A stretch of DNA of 64,000 nucleotides from Gp6-AA40 sp035711805 (GCA_035711805.1 DASTBV010000033.1:1-64000); one strand, 5' to 3'. Shown: positions 51,956-62,924, counted from the stretch's first letter. Made by a program: numbers and translations. Notes: generated by a model not told the origin, from the letters alone.

Positions 51956-52383
51956 TGCCGACGATCCGTGTCGTCATCGCCAAGCCCGGACTCGACGGCC
52001 ACGATCGCGGTGCCAAGGTCATCGCCCGGGCGCTTCGCGATGCCGGCATGGAAGTCATTTACACGGGGCTGCGGCAGACGCCGGAGCAGATCGTGGCGGC
52101 GGCGCTGCAGGAGGACGCGGACGTGATCGGCCTGTCGATCCTGTCGGGCGCGCACATGCACATCTGTCCGCGGATCATGGAGCTCCTGCGCGAGCGGGGC
52201 ATGGACGATGTCATGGTCGTGGTGGGCGGTATCATTCCGGATGTCGACATTCCGAAGCTCAATGCCATCGGCATCACCGGGATCTTCCTGCCCGGCACGC
52301 CGATGCAGGCGGTTGTCGAGTTCATTACGCGGCACGCGCGCGACCGCGCGGCGCTGTCGGAGAGCTCTGGAGCAAATCGGTGA
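51955..52383 (+). CDS. B12-binding subunit of acyl-CoA mutase
   Basis: This 142-residue cobalamin-binding domain has the DxHxxG motif (DGHDRGAKV) supplying the lower His ligand, followed by LSILSGAH and GGIIP as in mutase small domains. It forms the active enzyme with the preceding large subunit. The ATG overlaps the upstream stop (TGATG), and the next gene overlaps it by GTGA. Confidence 0.95.
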   Translation: MPTIRVVIAKPGLDGHDRGAKVIARALRDAGMEVIYTGLRQTPEQIVAAALQEDADVIGLSILSGAHMHICPRIMELLRERGMDDVMVVVGGIIPDVDIPKLNAIGITGIFLPGTPMQAVVEFITRHARDRAALSESSGANR

Positions 52384-53120
52384 AGCGTAAGCTGCTGCTG
52401 GCCGACGACAGCGTGACGATCCAGCGCGTCGTCGAACTGACGTTCTCGGGTGAGGACATCGACGTGGTGACCGTCAGCGACGGCGAGGAGGCGATCGCCC
52501 GCATGTCCGCCGACGCGCCGGATATCGTCCTGGCCGACATCGCGATGCCGAAGAAGAACGGCTACGAGGTTGCGGCGTTCGTGAAGGAGCACCCGACGCT
52601 GGCGAAGGTGCCCGTGCTGCTGCTGGCCGGCGCGTTCGAGCCGGTGGACGAGGAGCGCGCCAGGCGGGTGAAATGCGACGGCGTGCTGGTCAAGCCGTTC
52701 GAGACCCACGAAGTGATCGCCCGGGTCCGTGAGCTGATTGACGGGGAGCGCCGGCCGGCGGCGGCGCCGGCAGCCGCGGCGCGGCCGCCCATCCCGGACG
52801 CGGTGGAGACCGTGAAAACGGATCGATCCGAGGAATCGCTCGACGAATACTTCGACCGGCTCGACGTGGCGTTCGCGACACGGGCGCAGACGCCGCCGCG
52901 GCCGTTTCCGCATCTGACGCCGCCGGCGCCGGCACCGCTGGCACAGGACACACCGTCCCCCTTCACAACGCCCGAACCCGAGTTCGAGGCCGAGCCGCGA
53001 AACCCGATTGCCGACCTGTTCAGGCTGTTTCTGGAGGTCGAGCAGGGTGAGCGCGACGCCTCCTCGGTGAACATCCCCGAGGAGATCGGCCGGCTGCGGA
53101 GGAGAAATAGAATCGAGTGA
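52380..53120 (+). CDS. Receiver-domain protein with disordered C-terminal tail
   Basis: This 246-residue protein has a CheY-like receiver domain (residues 1-120, LLLADDSVTIQ, phospho-Asp in DIVLADIAMPKKNG, Lys in VLVKPF), then a Pro/Ala-rich linker and a short conserved-looking tail (NPIADLFRLFLEVEQGE). It has no DNA-binding domain. It lies between metabolic and tRNA synthetase genes in an overlapped run, so its partner is not known. The GTG start overlaps the mutase small-subunit stop. Confidence 0.85.
   Translation: MKRKLLLADDSVTIQRVVELTFSGEDIDVVTVSDGEEAIARMSADAPDIVLADIAMPKKNGYEVAAFVKEHPTLAKVPVLLLAGAFEPVDEERARRVKCDGVLVKPFETHEVIARVRELIDGERRPAAAPAAAARPPIPDAVETVKTDRSEESLDEYFDRLDVAFATRAQTPPRPFPHLTPPAPAPLAQDTPSPFTTPEPEFEAEPRNPIADLFRLFLEVEQGERDASSVNIPEEIGRLRRRNRIE
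53108..53113 (+). promoter_or_regulatory. Possible internal -10 box before valS
   Basis: TAGAAT ends 6 bp before the ATG at 53120. Because it lies inside an overlapped gene run, it could give an extra promoter for valS, but it may be chance. Confidence 0.3.
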
Positions 53121-55723
53121 TGCCGGACACGGATCAGCCGATCTCCCTGCCAGAGAAGCCGGCGCTGGAGGGCCTCGAGGCGAAATGGAACGCGCGTTGG
53201 GAAGAGAACGGCACGTATAGATTCGACCGCAGCCGCACGCGGCTGGACGTCTATTCCGTGGATACGCCGCCGCCAACGGTGAGCGGCTCGCTGCACATCG
53301 GCCACGTCTTTTCCTTCACCCACACCGACATCGTCGCCCGCTTTCAGCGCATGCGGGGCAGGGAAGTGTTCTATCCGATGGGCTGGGATGACAACGGCCT
53401 GCCCACGGAGCGCCGCGTGCAGAACTACTACGGCGTCAGGTGCGATCCGTCGCTGCCGTACGATTCGTCGTTTCAGCCGCCGGAGAAGCCTCCCAAGCAG
53501 CCGATCTCCGTCTCGCGGCCGAACTTCATCGAGTTGTGCAATCGGCTGACGGTGGAAGATGAGAAGGTCTTCGAGCAGCTGTGGCGGTACCTGGGTCTGT
53601 CGGTGGACTGGACGCGCACCTACGCCACCATCGGCCGCGCGGCGCAGCGCGTGTCGCAGGCGTCGTTTCTGCGGCTGCTGAAGCGCGGAGCCGCCTACCA
53701 GCTCGAAGCGCCGACGCTCTGGGATATCGATTTCCGGACGGCGGTCGCGCAGGCCGAGCTCGAAGACCGCGAGCAGCCGGGCGCGTACCACCGGATTCGG
53801 TTCGAGATTGCAGGGGGGCCTGAAGGCGGACACTACGCCGGCGACCGGTTCGTGGAGATCGAGACGACCAGGCCGGAGCTGATTCCTGCCTGCGTGGCGC
53901 TTGTGGCGCATCCGGACGACCATCGGTATCGCCCGTTGTTTGGCAGGGACGTCGTCACGCCGCTGTTTGGCGTGTCCGTGCCGGTCAAAGCGCATCCGCT
54001 TGCCGATCCGGAAAAGGGCAGCGGCATCGCCATGATCTGCACGTTTGGCGACCTCACGGACGTGACCTGGTGGCGCGAACTGTCGCTGCCCGTTCGTGCG
54101 GTCCTTCAGCCCAATGGTGCGTTCCGTCACCTGACCTGGGGTGGCGCCGGATGGGAGACGCGTGACGCCGCGGCGGCGCAGGGCGCCTACGACCAACTGG
54201 TGAATCTGTCAGCGGCGAAGGCGCGCGCAAAGGTCGTCGAACTGCTCCAGCAGTCGGGCGATCTCATCGGCGAACCGAAGCCGATCACCCATCCGGTGAA
54301 GTTCTACGAGAAGGGCGATCGCCCGCTCGAGATCATCACCAGCCGACAGTGGTTCATCAAGACAATGGAGTTCCGGGACGCGCTGCTCGAACGAGGCCGC
54401 GAGCTGCAATGGCATCCGGAATATATGCGCCATCGCTATGACAACTGGGTGAACGGCCTGGCGGGCGACTGGTGCATCAGCCGGCAGCGGTTCTTCGGCG
54501 TGCCCTTCCCGGTGTGGTATCCGGTTACGGCCGACGGAAACCGCGACTACGCCCACCCACTCGTGCCGGACGAGTCGCGTCTGCCGATCGACCCGTCGAC
54601 CGACGTGCCGGATGGCTACACCGCGAGCCAGCGCGACCAGCCGAACGGTTTTGCCGGCGATCCGGACGTGATGGATACGTGGGCAACGTCCTCGCTCACG
54701 CCGCAGGTCGCGGGCGGCTGGCTCGAGGATCCCGACCTGTTCTCGCGCGTGTTCCCGATGGACCTGCGTCCGCAGGCGCACGACATCATCCGGACGTGGC
54801 TCTTCAGCACCGTGCTGCGTGCCGAGCTGGAACATCAGCAGTTGCCGTGGGCACATGCCGCGATTTCAGGCTTCGTGGTCGATCCGGACCGGAAGAAGAT
54901 GTCGAAGTCCAAGGGGAACGTCATCACGCCGATGGCGCTGCTCGAGGAGCACGGCTCGGACGGCGTGCGCTACTGGGCGGCCAACGGCCGGCCGGGCGCC
55001 GACACGACGTTCGATCCGGGACAGATGAAGGTCGGACGGCGGCTGGCGACGAAGATCCTGAACGCGTCGCGCTTCGCGCTGCTGCAGACGGAGCCGAAAG
55101 GCGACGTCACGGCGCCGCTCGACAAGGCGATGCTGCTCAACCTCGCGCGCCTCGTGACCTTTGCGACGCGGAAGCTGGAGGAGTACGACTACACCAGCGC
55201 GCTGAGCGAAATCGAGAAATCGTTCTGGAACTTCTGCGACGACTACATCGAGCTGGTGAAGGCGCGCCGCTACGGCGATTTCGGCGCCGACTCGGCGAGC
55301 TCCGCCAACGGCGCGCTGCTGGTGGCGCTGGAAACCTACCTTCGGCTCTTTGCGCCGTATCTTCCGTTCGTCACGGAGGAAGTGTGGTCCTGGTGGCGCA
55401 GCGGCAGCGTGCACCGTGCTCCCTGGCCGGCTGCCGGTGCGCTGGAGCAGATCGCCGGTGAAGGCGCAGAGGCACGGTTCTACGTCGATGCGCAGCTGGC
55501 CAACGGTGAGATCCGCCGTGAGAAATCGCTGCAGGGAATGAAAATCAAGACCCCGGTCAACGTCACGATCGCCGGCGACACCGACATGCTGAACAGCCTC
55601 AGGATGGTGCAGCTCGAGATCGGCTCGGCAAACACCGCGACCATCGTGTTCCAGCAGGGCGAGGCGCTTCAGGTTTCCGTCCTGCCATCCGAGGAGCCCG
55701 GCGGTTCCGAATCGCATCCGTGA
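53120..55723 (+). CDS. valS: Valyl-tRNA synthetase
   Basis: This 867-residue class I synthetase has a HIGH motif (SGSLHIGHVFS) and KMSKS (KKMSKSKGNVITP). The editing domain begins near ETTRPELIPACVALVAHP. The GGPEGGHYAGD segment just before it comes from the remains of a GTAG-type REP (half element). The length is near the lower end for the family. The ATG overlaps the previous stop. The nadC gene follows with a GTGA overlap. Confidence 0.96.
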   Translation: MPDTDQPISLPEKPALEGLEAKWNARWEENGTYRFDRSRTRLDVYSVDTPPPTVSGSLHIGHVFSFTHTDIVARFQRMRGREVFYPMGWDDNGLPTERRVQNYYGVRCDPSLPYDSSFQPPEKPPKQPISVSRPNFIELCNRLTVEDEKVFEQLWRYLGLSVDWTRTYATIGRAAQRVSQASFLRLLKRGAAYQLEAPTLWDIDFRTAVAQAELEDREQPGAYHRIRFEIAGGPEGGHYAGDRFVEIETTRPELIPACVALVAHPDDHRYRPLFGRDVVTPLFGVSVPVKAHPLADPEKGSGIAMICTFGDLTDVTWWRELSLPVRAVLQPNGAFRHLTWGGAGWETRDAAAAQGAYDQLVNLSAAKARAKVVELLQQSGDLIGEPKPITHPVKFYEKGDRPLEIITSRQWFIKTMEFRDALLERGRELQWHPEYMRHRYDNWVNGLAGDWCISRQRFFGVPFPVWYPVTADGNRDYAHPLVPDESRLPIDPSTDVPDGYTASQRDQPNGFAGDPDVMDTWATSSLTPQVAGGWLEDPDLFSRVFPMDLRPQAHDIIRTWLFSTVLRAELEHQQLPWAHAAISGFVVDPDRKKMSKSKGNVITPMALLEEHGSDGVRYWAANGRPGADTTFDPGQMKVGRRLATKILNASRFALLQTEPKGDVTAPLDKAMLLNLARLVTFATRKLEEYDYTSALSEIEKSFWNFCDDYIELVKARRYGDFGADSASSANGALLVALETYLRLFAPYLPFVTEEVWSWWRSGSVHRAPWPAAGALEQIAGEGAEARFYVDAQLANGEIRREKSLQGMKIKTPVNVTIAGDTDMLNSLRMVQLEIGSANTATIVFQQGEALQVSVLPSEEPGGSESHP
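53818..53836 (-). repeat. Half of a GTAG-type REP inside valS
   Basis: On the minus strand GTAGTGTCCGCCTTCAGGC is identical to the first 19 bases of the element at 58111 and 29515. The second half of the right arm is lost. It is in frame in the region just before the editing domain. Confidence 0.7.
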
Positions 55724-56574
55724 AGCGAGTCCCGTTCGAGCCGCTCGATCCCGGCGTCTATCGCGAGCTGGTTCGGCGCGCGCTGGCGGAGGACTTCGGG
55801 TGGGGCGATGTGACGACCGAAGGGGTCATCGACGCGCAGCAGAGGGCCCGCGCGGTGATCCTCGCCAAGTCCCCATGCGTCGTCGCCGGGCTGGAGATCG
55901 CCTCCGAGGCGTTCCGGCAGATGGATCCCAGCGTGGCGATCACCGTGCATCATGGCGATGGCTCGCGGTGCGAGCCGGGAACGATCGTCGCCGAGTATCA
56001 GGGGCACGCCTCGGGTCTGCTGACCGCCGAACGAACGGCGCTCAACTTCCTGCAGCGGCTGTCCGGAACCGCGACGCTGACACGCCGTTTCGTCGACGCC
56101 GCCGCCGGACGCATCATCGTCCTCGACACGCGGAAGACGACGCCGCTCCTGCGCGCGCTCGAAAAGTACGCCGTCCGCGCCGGCGGAGGCGTCAATCACC
56201 GTTCGGGCCTGGACGACGGCATTCTGATCAAGGACAACCACGTCCGGCTTGCCGGGGGCGTCGTGAATGCCGTGACCCGGATGCGGAAGAAGAACCGGGA
56301 GATGCCGACCGAAGTCGAAGCCCAATCGCTTCAGCAGGTGGACGACGCGCTGAACGCCGGGGCCGATATCGTCCTCCTCGACAACCTCTCCACGCCGGAC
56401 ATCATCGCAGCGGTCCACAAATGCCGCGGGCGCGCGAAGACCGAGATCTCCGGCGGCGTCACGCTGGAGCGCATGGCCGAGCTGGCGGCCACCGGGGCGG
56501 ATTACGTGTCCATCGGTGCATTGACGCACTCGGCGCCGGCCGTCGATCTCAGCTTCGAGATCGAGCCGGTATAA
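55720..56574 (+). CDS. nadC: Quinolinate phosphoribosyltransferase (decarboxylating)
   Basis: This 284-residue enzyme makes nicotinate mononucleotide from quinolinate for NAD synthesis. Signatures are ERTALNFLQRLSG, DTRKTTPLLRALEKYAVRAGGG, NHRSGLDDGILIKDNH and the C-terminal GADYVSIGALTHSA. The start is a GTG overlapping the valS stop. Confidence 0.97.
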   Translation: MKRVPFEPLDPGVYRELVRRALAEDFGWGDVTTEGVIDAQQRARAVILAKSPCVVAGLEIASEAFRQMDPSVAITVHHGDGSRCEPGTIVAEYQGHASGLLTAERTALNFLQRLSGTATLTRRFVDAAAGRIIVLDTRKTTPLLRALEKYAVRAGGGVNHRSGLDDGILIKDNHVRLAGGVVNAVTRMRKKNREMPTEVEAQSLQQVDDALNAGADIVLLDNLSTPDIIAAVHKCRGRAKTEISGGVTLERMAELAATGADYVSIGALTHSAPAVDLSFEIEPV

Positions 56575-56585
56575 CTTTCACCTGC

Positions 56586-57410
56586 ATGACGGCTCTGGGA
56601 AGTCCTCCGGCGCCCGTTCCGCTGCCGGGCGAGGTCGCTGCGGCTCTTGCCGCCGCCGGTCCCCGGCTGGGCCTCTTCGCCGATCGCATCCAGTGGTTCT
56701 CCGAGATCACGTCCACCAACGATGTGGTGACGACGCTGGCGGAGGCAGGAACCGCGGAAGGCGTCGTGGTGGCGGCGGACGCGCAGAACGCGGGACGCGG
56801 ACGGTTCGGGCGCGACTGGGCATCGCCGCACGGGGCTGGCATCTACGCCAGCGTGCTGCTTCGGCCGCCGGCGGCCGCGCTGCGCCTCGTGACGATTGCC
56901 GCCGGTGTGGCGCTCGCCGATGGAGTCCGCGCGGCGACGGGATTGACCCTGCACCTGAAATGGCCGAACGACCTCGTCGCCGACGGCGGTCCGGCGGCGC
57001 GAAAAATCGCCGGCATTCTGGCGGAAGGCGGGGCCGCTCCGGACGGCCATTCATGGGTAGTTCTTGGATTCGGGATCAACGTGCTGACCGCCTCGCTGCC
57101 GCGCGAGGTCGGACGGCGCGCCTCGTCGCTCGAGCAGGAACTCGGCCGGCCCGTCGATCGCGGACTCGTGTTTGCCGAGTGCCTGGCCGCGCTCGCCGCG
57201 CGGTATCGGCAGTTGCAGGAAGGCGCAACGGCGCGCGTGGTCGCGGATTGGCGCGTGAACGCCGCCACCACGCTGGGCCGGCCAGTTGAATGGAACGACG
57301 GCGCCGACCGGCAGGGAGTCGCCGTGGACGTTGACGAGCACGGATCCTTGATCGTTCGCAGCGATTCCGGAACCGTCAGGATCATCTCGGGGGAAGTGCG
57401 GTGGCTGTAA
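56586..57410 (+). CDS. birA: Biotin-[acetyl-CoA-carboxylase] ligase without DNA-binding domain
   Basis: This 274-residue ligase attaches biotin to carrier proteins. Motifs are STNDVVTTLAEAG, GRGRFGRDWASPHGAGIYAS and LKWPNDLVA. The N-terminal helix-turn-helix of repressor BirA is missing, so it should act only as ligase. The ATG at 56586 is 11 bp after the nadC stop. Confidence 0.94.
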   Translation: MTALGSPPAPVPLPGEVAAALAAAGPRLGLFADRIQWFSEITSTNDVVTTLAEAGTAEGVVVAADAQNAGRGRFGRDWASPHGAGIYASVLLRPPAAALRLVTIAAGVALADGVRAATGLTLHLKWPNDLVADGGPAARKIAGILAEGGAAPDGHSWVVLGFGINVLTASLPREVGRRASSLEQELGRPVDRGLVFAECLAALAARYRQLQEGATARVVADWRVNAATTLGRPVEWNDGADRQGVAVDVDEHGSLIVRSDSGTVRIISGEVRWL

Positions 57411-58114
57411 CGGACATGGCGGAGTACTGCCGCCAGCTCGAAGATTATCTCTGCCGCAAGAACGACGGGCACCTGATCCGGATCGTCGGCCCCGCCTTCG
57501 AACAGGTCTGCGGGTGGGCGGACCGTGGCGTGCCGCTGAAAGTTGCGCAACGGGGGATCGACCGCTATTTCGAGCGCTACTACAGCAAGGGCCCGCGGCG
57601 GCGTCCGGTGCACATTCAGTCCTGCGAGGCGGACGTCTTCGACGTCTTCGACGAGTGGCGGCGCGCGGTCGGAGTACCGATCCGCGAACCCGATGTCGAT
57701 GACCCCGACGCCGAGACCGATCTGTCGCGGCGGCACGGATCGCTGCCGGCCCACCTCGATCGTGTGATCGCGCGACTGACGATGCTGCGCGGCGGAGAGG
57801 ACCGCTCGCTGGATGACGTGCTCGATCGGCTGGTGCGCGAGCTGGATGCGGCCCGGGCTGGAGCCAGGGGACTGCGCGGTGAGACACGCGCGGCGTTTCT
57901 CGAGCGCCTGAGCGCGCTCGATGCCGACTTGATGGATGCCGCGCGCGCGCGCAGCGGCGCGGAGCTGCTGCGCCAGATCGACGCCGAGGCAGACGAGGAG
58001 CTGACGCCGTTCCGCGAGCGGATGGCCCCGCCGGTCTTCGAACGATCCCGCCGGGCGGCGGCCGATCGGCTGCTTCGCGAGCGCCGTCGGATTCCGGTGA
58101 TTAGCTTCATGTAG
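57401..58114 (+). CDS. Conserved-looking helical protein of unknown function
   Basis: This 237-residue soluble protein has helical character and charged repeats (LDRVIARLTMLRGGEDRSLDDVLDRL, ERMAPPVFERSRRAAADRLL). I recognise no named domain. The GTG at 57401 overlaps birA by 10 bp, and an ATG at 57416 is also possible. Its TAG stop is the TAG of a GTAG-headed REP, so the end may have been shifted by the insertion. Confidence 0.7.
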   Translation: MAVTDMAEYCRQLEDYLCRKNDGHLIRIVGPAFEQVCGWADRGVPLKVAQRGIDRYFERYYSKGPRRRPVHIQSCEADVFDVFDEWRRAVGVPIREPDVDDPDAETDLSRRHGSLPAHLDRVIARLTMLRGGEDRSLDDVLDRLVRELDAARAGARGLRGETRAAFLERLSALDADLMDAARARSGAELLRQIDAEADEELTPFRERMAPPVFERSRRAAADRLLRERRRIPVISFM

Positions 58115-58133
58115 TGTCCGCCTTCAGGCGGAC
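58111..58133 (+). repeat. GTAG-headed REP that supplies a stop codon
   Basis: GTAG-T-GTCCGCC-TTCA-GGCGGAC begins with the last base before and the TAG stop of the 57401 gene. The stem is perfect. Confidence 0.8.
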
Positions 58134-58163
58134 GTCGCAAGGCGCGCCCCACGATCGATCGAG

Positions 58164-59483
58164 ATGCAACCCGGCACCCTGCTCACGCTCGACATCGAGA
58201 AACCCGCCGCCGGCGGGCGGATGCTGGCGCGTCATCACGGCCACGTGGTTCTCGTCTGGGGCGCGATTCCGGGCGAGCGCGTGAGCGCCCGTGTCGAGCG
58301 AGCCGGTAAGGGCGTGATCTTCGCCGACACGGCGCAGGTGCTCAGCGCATCGCCGGATCGTCGAGCTGACGCCGGCGACTGGCGCTGCGGCGGAAACATG
58401 CTCGCCTTCATCGACTATCCGAGGCAGCTGCAGCTCAAGGGACAGATCATTCAAGACGCGCTCGCGCGAATCGGTCGTGTACCGCTGGCGGCGCCGCCGG
58501 AGGTCATGGGCTCGCCCGAGCATGGCTACCGCATGCGCGCGCGTCTGCACGCGGCGAACGGCCGCGTCGGTTTCTATCGAGAGGGGACGCACGTGCTGTG
58601 CGGCGCGGCGCCGACGCGCCAGCTCGCGGATGCGACCAACGCCTGGCTCGCCCGGGTCGAGGAACTGCTCGTGCGCCACTCCCTTGCGGGGCTTGCGGCC
58701 GTCGAAGTGTCCGAGAACATCGGCGGCACCGAGCGCGCGTGTCACGTCGAGCTGCAGGCGGGCGTGGATACCTCCGGCTACAAGGCGCTTGCCGAAGGGC
58801 TCACCGGGCTTTCCGCGGCGCGCGCCGACCGTGCCGGCGTCGAGGTGCTGGCGGGTGCGCCAGTCGTCGTCGATTCATTAGCCATCCCGGGCACCCCTGA
58901 CGGGGCGCCCTACGCAGGGCACCCGTTCAAGGGTGCCGCAGTCCGCCTGCAGCGCGACGTGCGGGCGTTCTTTCAGGGGAACCGCTTCCTGCTCGAACCG
59001 CTGGTCCAGCGCGTGGGCTCGCTCGTCGGAACAGGACCGGTGATCGACCTCTACGCGGGCGTCGGGTTGTTCGGCTTGTCGCTCGCCGCGGCCGGTGCGC
59101 CGCGCGTCATCGTCGTCGAAGGCGATCCGGTGAGCGGCGCGGACCTCACGCGGAACGCGGCGCCGTTCGGCGATCGTGTCCGCGTCGAACGCCGCAGCGT
59201 CGAACAGTTTCTCGCGCTGGTTCGCGACCGGAACGAAGACGTGACCGGCGTGACCGTGATCGTCGATCCGCCCCGCACGGGAATGACCCGCGAGGCGCTT
59301 GCCGGCACCATCGCGCATCGCCCGGGCCGCATCGTCTACGTCTCGTGCGACGTGGCCACGTTCGCCCGCGACTCACGCACGCTGATTGACGCAGGCTACG
59401 AGCTGGGTGAGCTGAACGGCGTCGACCTGTTTCCCAACACCGCGCACGTCGAGTCGGTGGCTCTATTTACACGGGTTCAATAG
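58164..59483 (+). CDS. RumA/RlmD-family 23S rRNA uracil-5-methyltransferase, likely without Fe-S cluster
   Basis: In this 439-residue protein, an N-terminal TRAM domain (GRMLARHHGHVVLVWGAIPGERV) precedes a SAM domain (VIDLYAGVGLFGLSLAAAG). The catalytic Cys lies in IVYVSCDVATFARD after PPRTGMT. RlmD-type enzymes carry a 4Fe-4S cluster on a Cys set around CXXXXXCGGC. Here the region reads DWRCGGNMLAF, with only one Cys, so the cluster is probably lost. About 18 residues (IPGTPDGAPYAGHPFKGA) come from a REP doublet in frame. Confidence 0.9.
   Translation: MQPGTLLTLDIEKPAAGGRMLARHHGHVVLVWGAIPGERVSARVERAGKGVIFADTAQVLSASPDRRADAGDWRCGGNMLAFIDYPRQLQLKGQIIQDALARIGRVPLAAPPEVMGSPEHGYRMRARLHAANGRVGFYREGTHVLCGAAPTRQLADATNAWLARVEELLVRHSLAGLAAVEVSENIGGTERACHVELQAGVDTSGYKALAEGLTGLSAARADRAGVEVLAGAPVVVDSLAIPGTPDGAPYAGHPFKGAAVRLQRDVRAFFQGNRFLLEPLVQRVGSLVGTGPVIDLYAGVGLFGLSLAAAGAPRVIVVEGDPVSGADLTRNAAPFGDRVRVERRSVEQFLALVRDRNEDVTGVTVIVDPPRTGMTREALAGTIAHRPGRIVYVSCDVATFARDSRTLIDAGYELGELNGVDLFPNTAHVESVALFTRVQ
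58887..58937 (-). repeat. REP doublet inside the RumA-like gene
   Basis: On the minus strand GTAG-GGCGCCCC-GTCA-GGGGTGCC covers 58890-58913, and GGCACCC-TTGAAC-GGGTGCCC lies next to it at 58917-58937. The two palindromes together keep the reading frame. Confidence 0.7.
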
Positions 59484-59597
59484 GTTCAGTAGGTTCAATG
59501 GGTTCAATAGGTTCGGTGCTTCAATGGGTTTAAGCGGTGCACGAGGTTCATTCCCTCTGAACCGTCTGCACCCGGTGAACCCGTTGAACCTAAGTCA
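59484..59597. repeat. GGTTCAATAG word tract at convergent junction
   Basis: GGTTCAATAGG and GGTTCAATGGG words on the left face GTGAACCCGTTGAACC words on the right. The last codons of the reverse membrane protein gene lie at its edge. Confidence 0.75.
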
Positions 59598-59988
59598 GCG
59601 CCGCAGTGCCGCGCGCGGCGTGCCTCCGCGCCGCGACGAAGCCGCCGGTCACGCCGCCAAGGATCTTCATTGCGTGCGCGATCCAGTAGATCAGCGGCTG
59701 CGATTCGCCCGACAGCGTCATCGGAATCATGTAGATGACGAATGCCGTAAAGCCGACGAGGAAGCCGTGCAGCACGAACTGCGACGTGAGGCGGCGGGCG
59801 ACCCACTGCGTCAGCAGCAGCGGGCCGATGAATGACGCGACGACGATCGCGGCGTTAAGAGCGGGTGGCACCGACGAGGGATCACTGTTGCTCAGATCGA
59901 ATCCGACGGCCAACGCCACCGGCAGGATCATCACCAGCACCAGCACTTCGGCAAGGATGCCGCCCAGGATCGCGCGTAACCAACGCAT
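59590..59988 (-). CDS. Small membrane protein of unknown function
   Basis: This 132-residue protein has about four hydrophobic helices (LVLVMILPVALAVGF, AAIVVASFIGPLLLT, LVGFTAFVIYMIPMT, AHAMKILGGVTGGFVAA) and no motif I recognise. The ATG follows GGAGGTGAC. It is 3 bp after the GATase gene, probably co-transcribed. Confidence 0.7.
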   Translation of the reverse strand: MRWLRAILGGILAEVLVLVMILPVALAVGFDLSNSDPSSVPPALNAAIVVASFIGPLLLTQWVARRLTSQFVLHGFLVGFTAFVIYMIPMTLSGESQPLIYWIAHAMKILGGVTGGFVAARRHAARGTAALT

Positions 59989-59991
59989 GCG

Positions 59992-60678
59992 TCACCTCCT
60001 TTCCTGCGCCGCCGTGATGAAGGCCTCGAACAGCGCGCGAAACTCGCCGGTCCGGTAAAAATTTTCCGGATGCCACTGCACGCCGACACAGAAACGCTTG
60101 CTGGGATCCTCGACCGCCTCGATGACCCCGTCGGGCGCCGTGGCGGATACGACGAGTCCGCTGCCGACCTTCTGCACGGCCTGATGGTGACGGCTGTTCA
60201 CCGGGCACGCGTCGCCATCGATCCGCTCGCGGAGCAGGGTATGCAGCAGCGTGCCTTCGGACACCCACACATCGTGCGCGATCGTAAACGGGGTATCGCG
60301 AACCTCGTGCGGCATCGCATCCGGCAGCTCGCTGGGAATGTCCTGGACGAGCGTGCCGCCGCGCGCGACGTTGAGCACCTGGATGCCGCGGCAAATCGCG
60401 AAGAGCGGCAGGTCGGCGTCGCCGGCACGCGTCGCCAGCTCCAGCTCGTAGGCATCGCGGCCGGGCTCCGCCGCGTCGAACGTCGGATGCGGATCCGCGC
60501 CATACAGCGACGGCAGCACGTCGTCGCCGCCGGGCAGCAGAATGCCATCGACCTCGTTGACGACCTCCGCCGGCCGGTCCGTCTCGTAGTTGAGGATGCG
60601 CACGTCGCCGCCCGCGCGGCGAACCGCTTCCTCATAGTCGTGCTGCTTGGAGCACGGGGCAATGGCGATGACAGGCAT
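59992..60678 (-). CDS. Class I glutamine amidotransferase-like gamma-glutamyl hydrolase (PuuD type)
   Basis: This 228-residue enzyme is of the gamma-glutamyl-GABA hydrolase family. The catalytic Cys lies in FAICRGIQ, and His and Glu in GVQWHPENF. PGGDDVLPSLYG near residue 50 is the oxyanion region. It removes gamma-glutamyl groups from amines or amino acids, and the precise substrate is open. Confidence 0.93.
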   Translation of the reverse strand: MPVIAIAPCSKQHDYEEAVRRAGGDVRILNYETDRPAEVVNEVDGILLPGGDDVLPSLYGADPHPTFDAAEPGRDAYELELATRAGDADLPLFAICRGIQVLNVARGGTLVQDIPSELPDAMPHEVRDTPFTIAHDVWVSEGTLLHTLLRERIDGDACPVNSRHHQAVQKVGSGLVVSATAPDGVIEAVEDPSKRFCVGVQWHPENFYRTGEFRALFEAFITAAQERR

Positions 60679-60812
60679 CAGGTGGACATCGGAAATTCAA
60701 AATTCAAAATTCAAAATGCAAAAGGCAAAAATGCAAAATGCAAGCACGCTTCGAGTCGTGACTCGGCCGCGCTACCGCGCGCGTTTTGCATTCTGAATCT
60801 TGCATCCTGCAT
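60679..60812. repeat. ATTCAAAATGC word tract
   Basis: Words AATTCAAAATTCAAAATGC and AAAATGCAAAATGC on the left face TTTTGCATTCTGAATCTTGC on the right, between the GATase and argS genes, both on the minus strand. No gene is seen. Confidence 0.75.
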
Positions 60813-60814
60813 TC

Positions 60815-60831
60815 GCGCGCCAAAGCGCGCC

Positions 60832-60835
<4 letters not shown>
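60815..60835 (-). repeat. GTAG-headed REP that supplies the argS stop codon
   Basis: On the minus strand GTAG-GGCGCGC-TTTG-GCGCGC. The TAG of its head is the argS stop. Confidence 0.75.
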
Positions 60836-62910
<2,075 letters not shown>

Positions 62911-62924
62911 GGTGGATACGCCGG

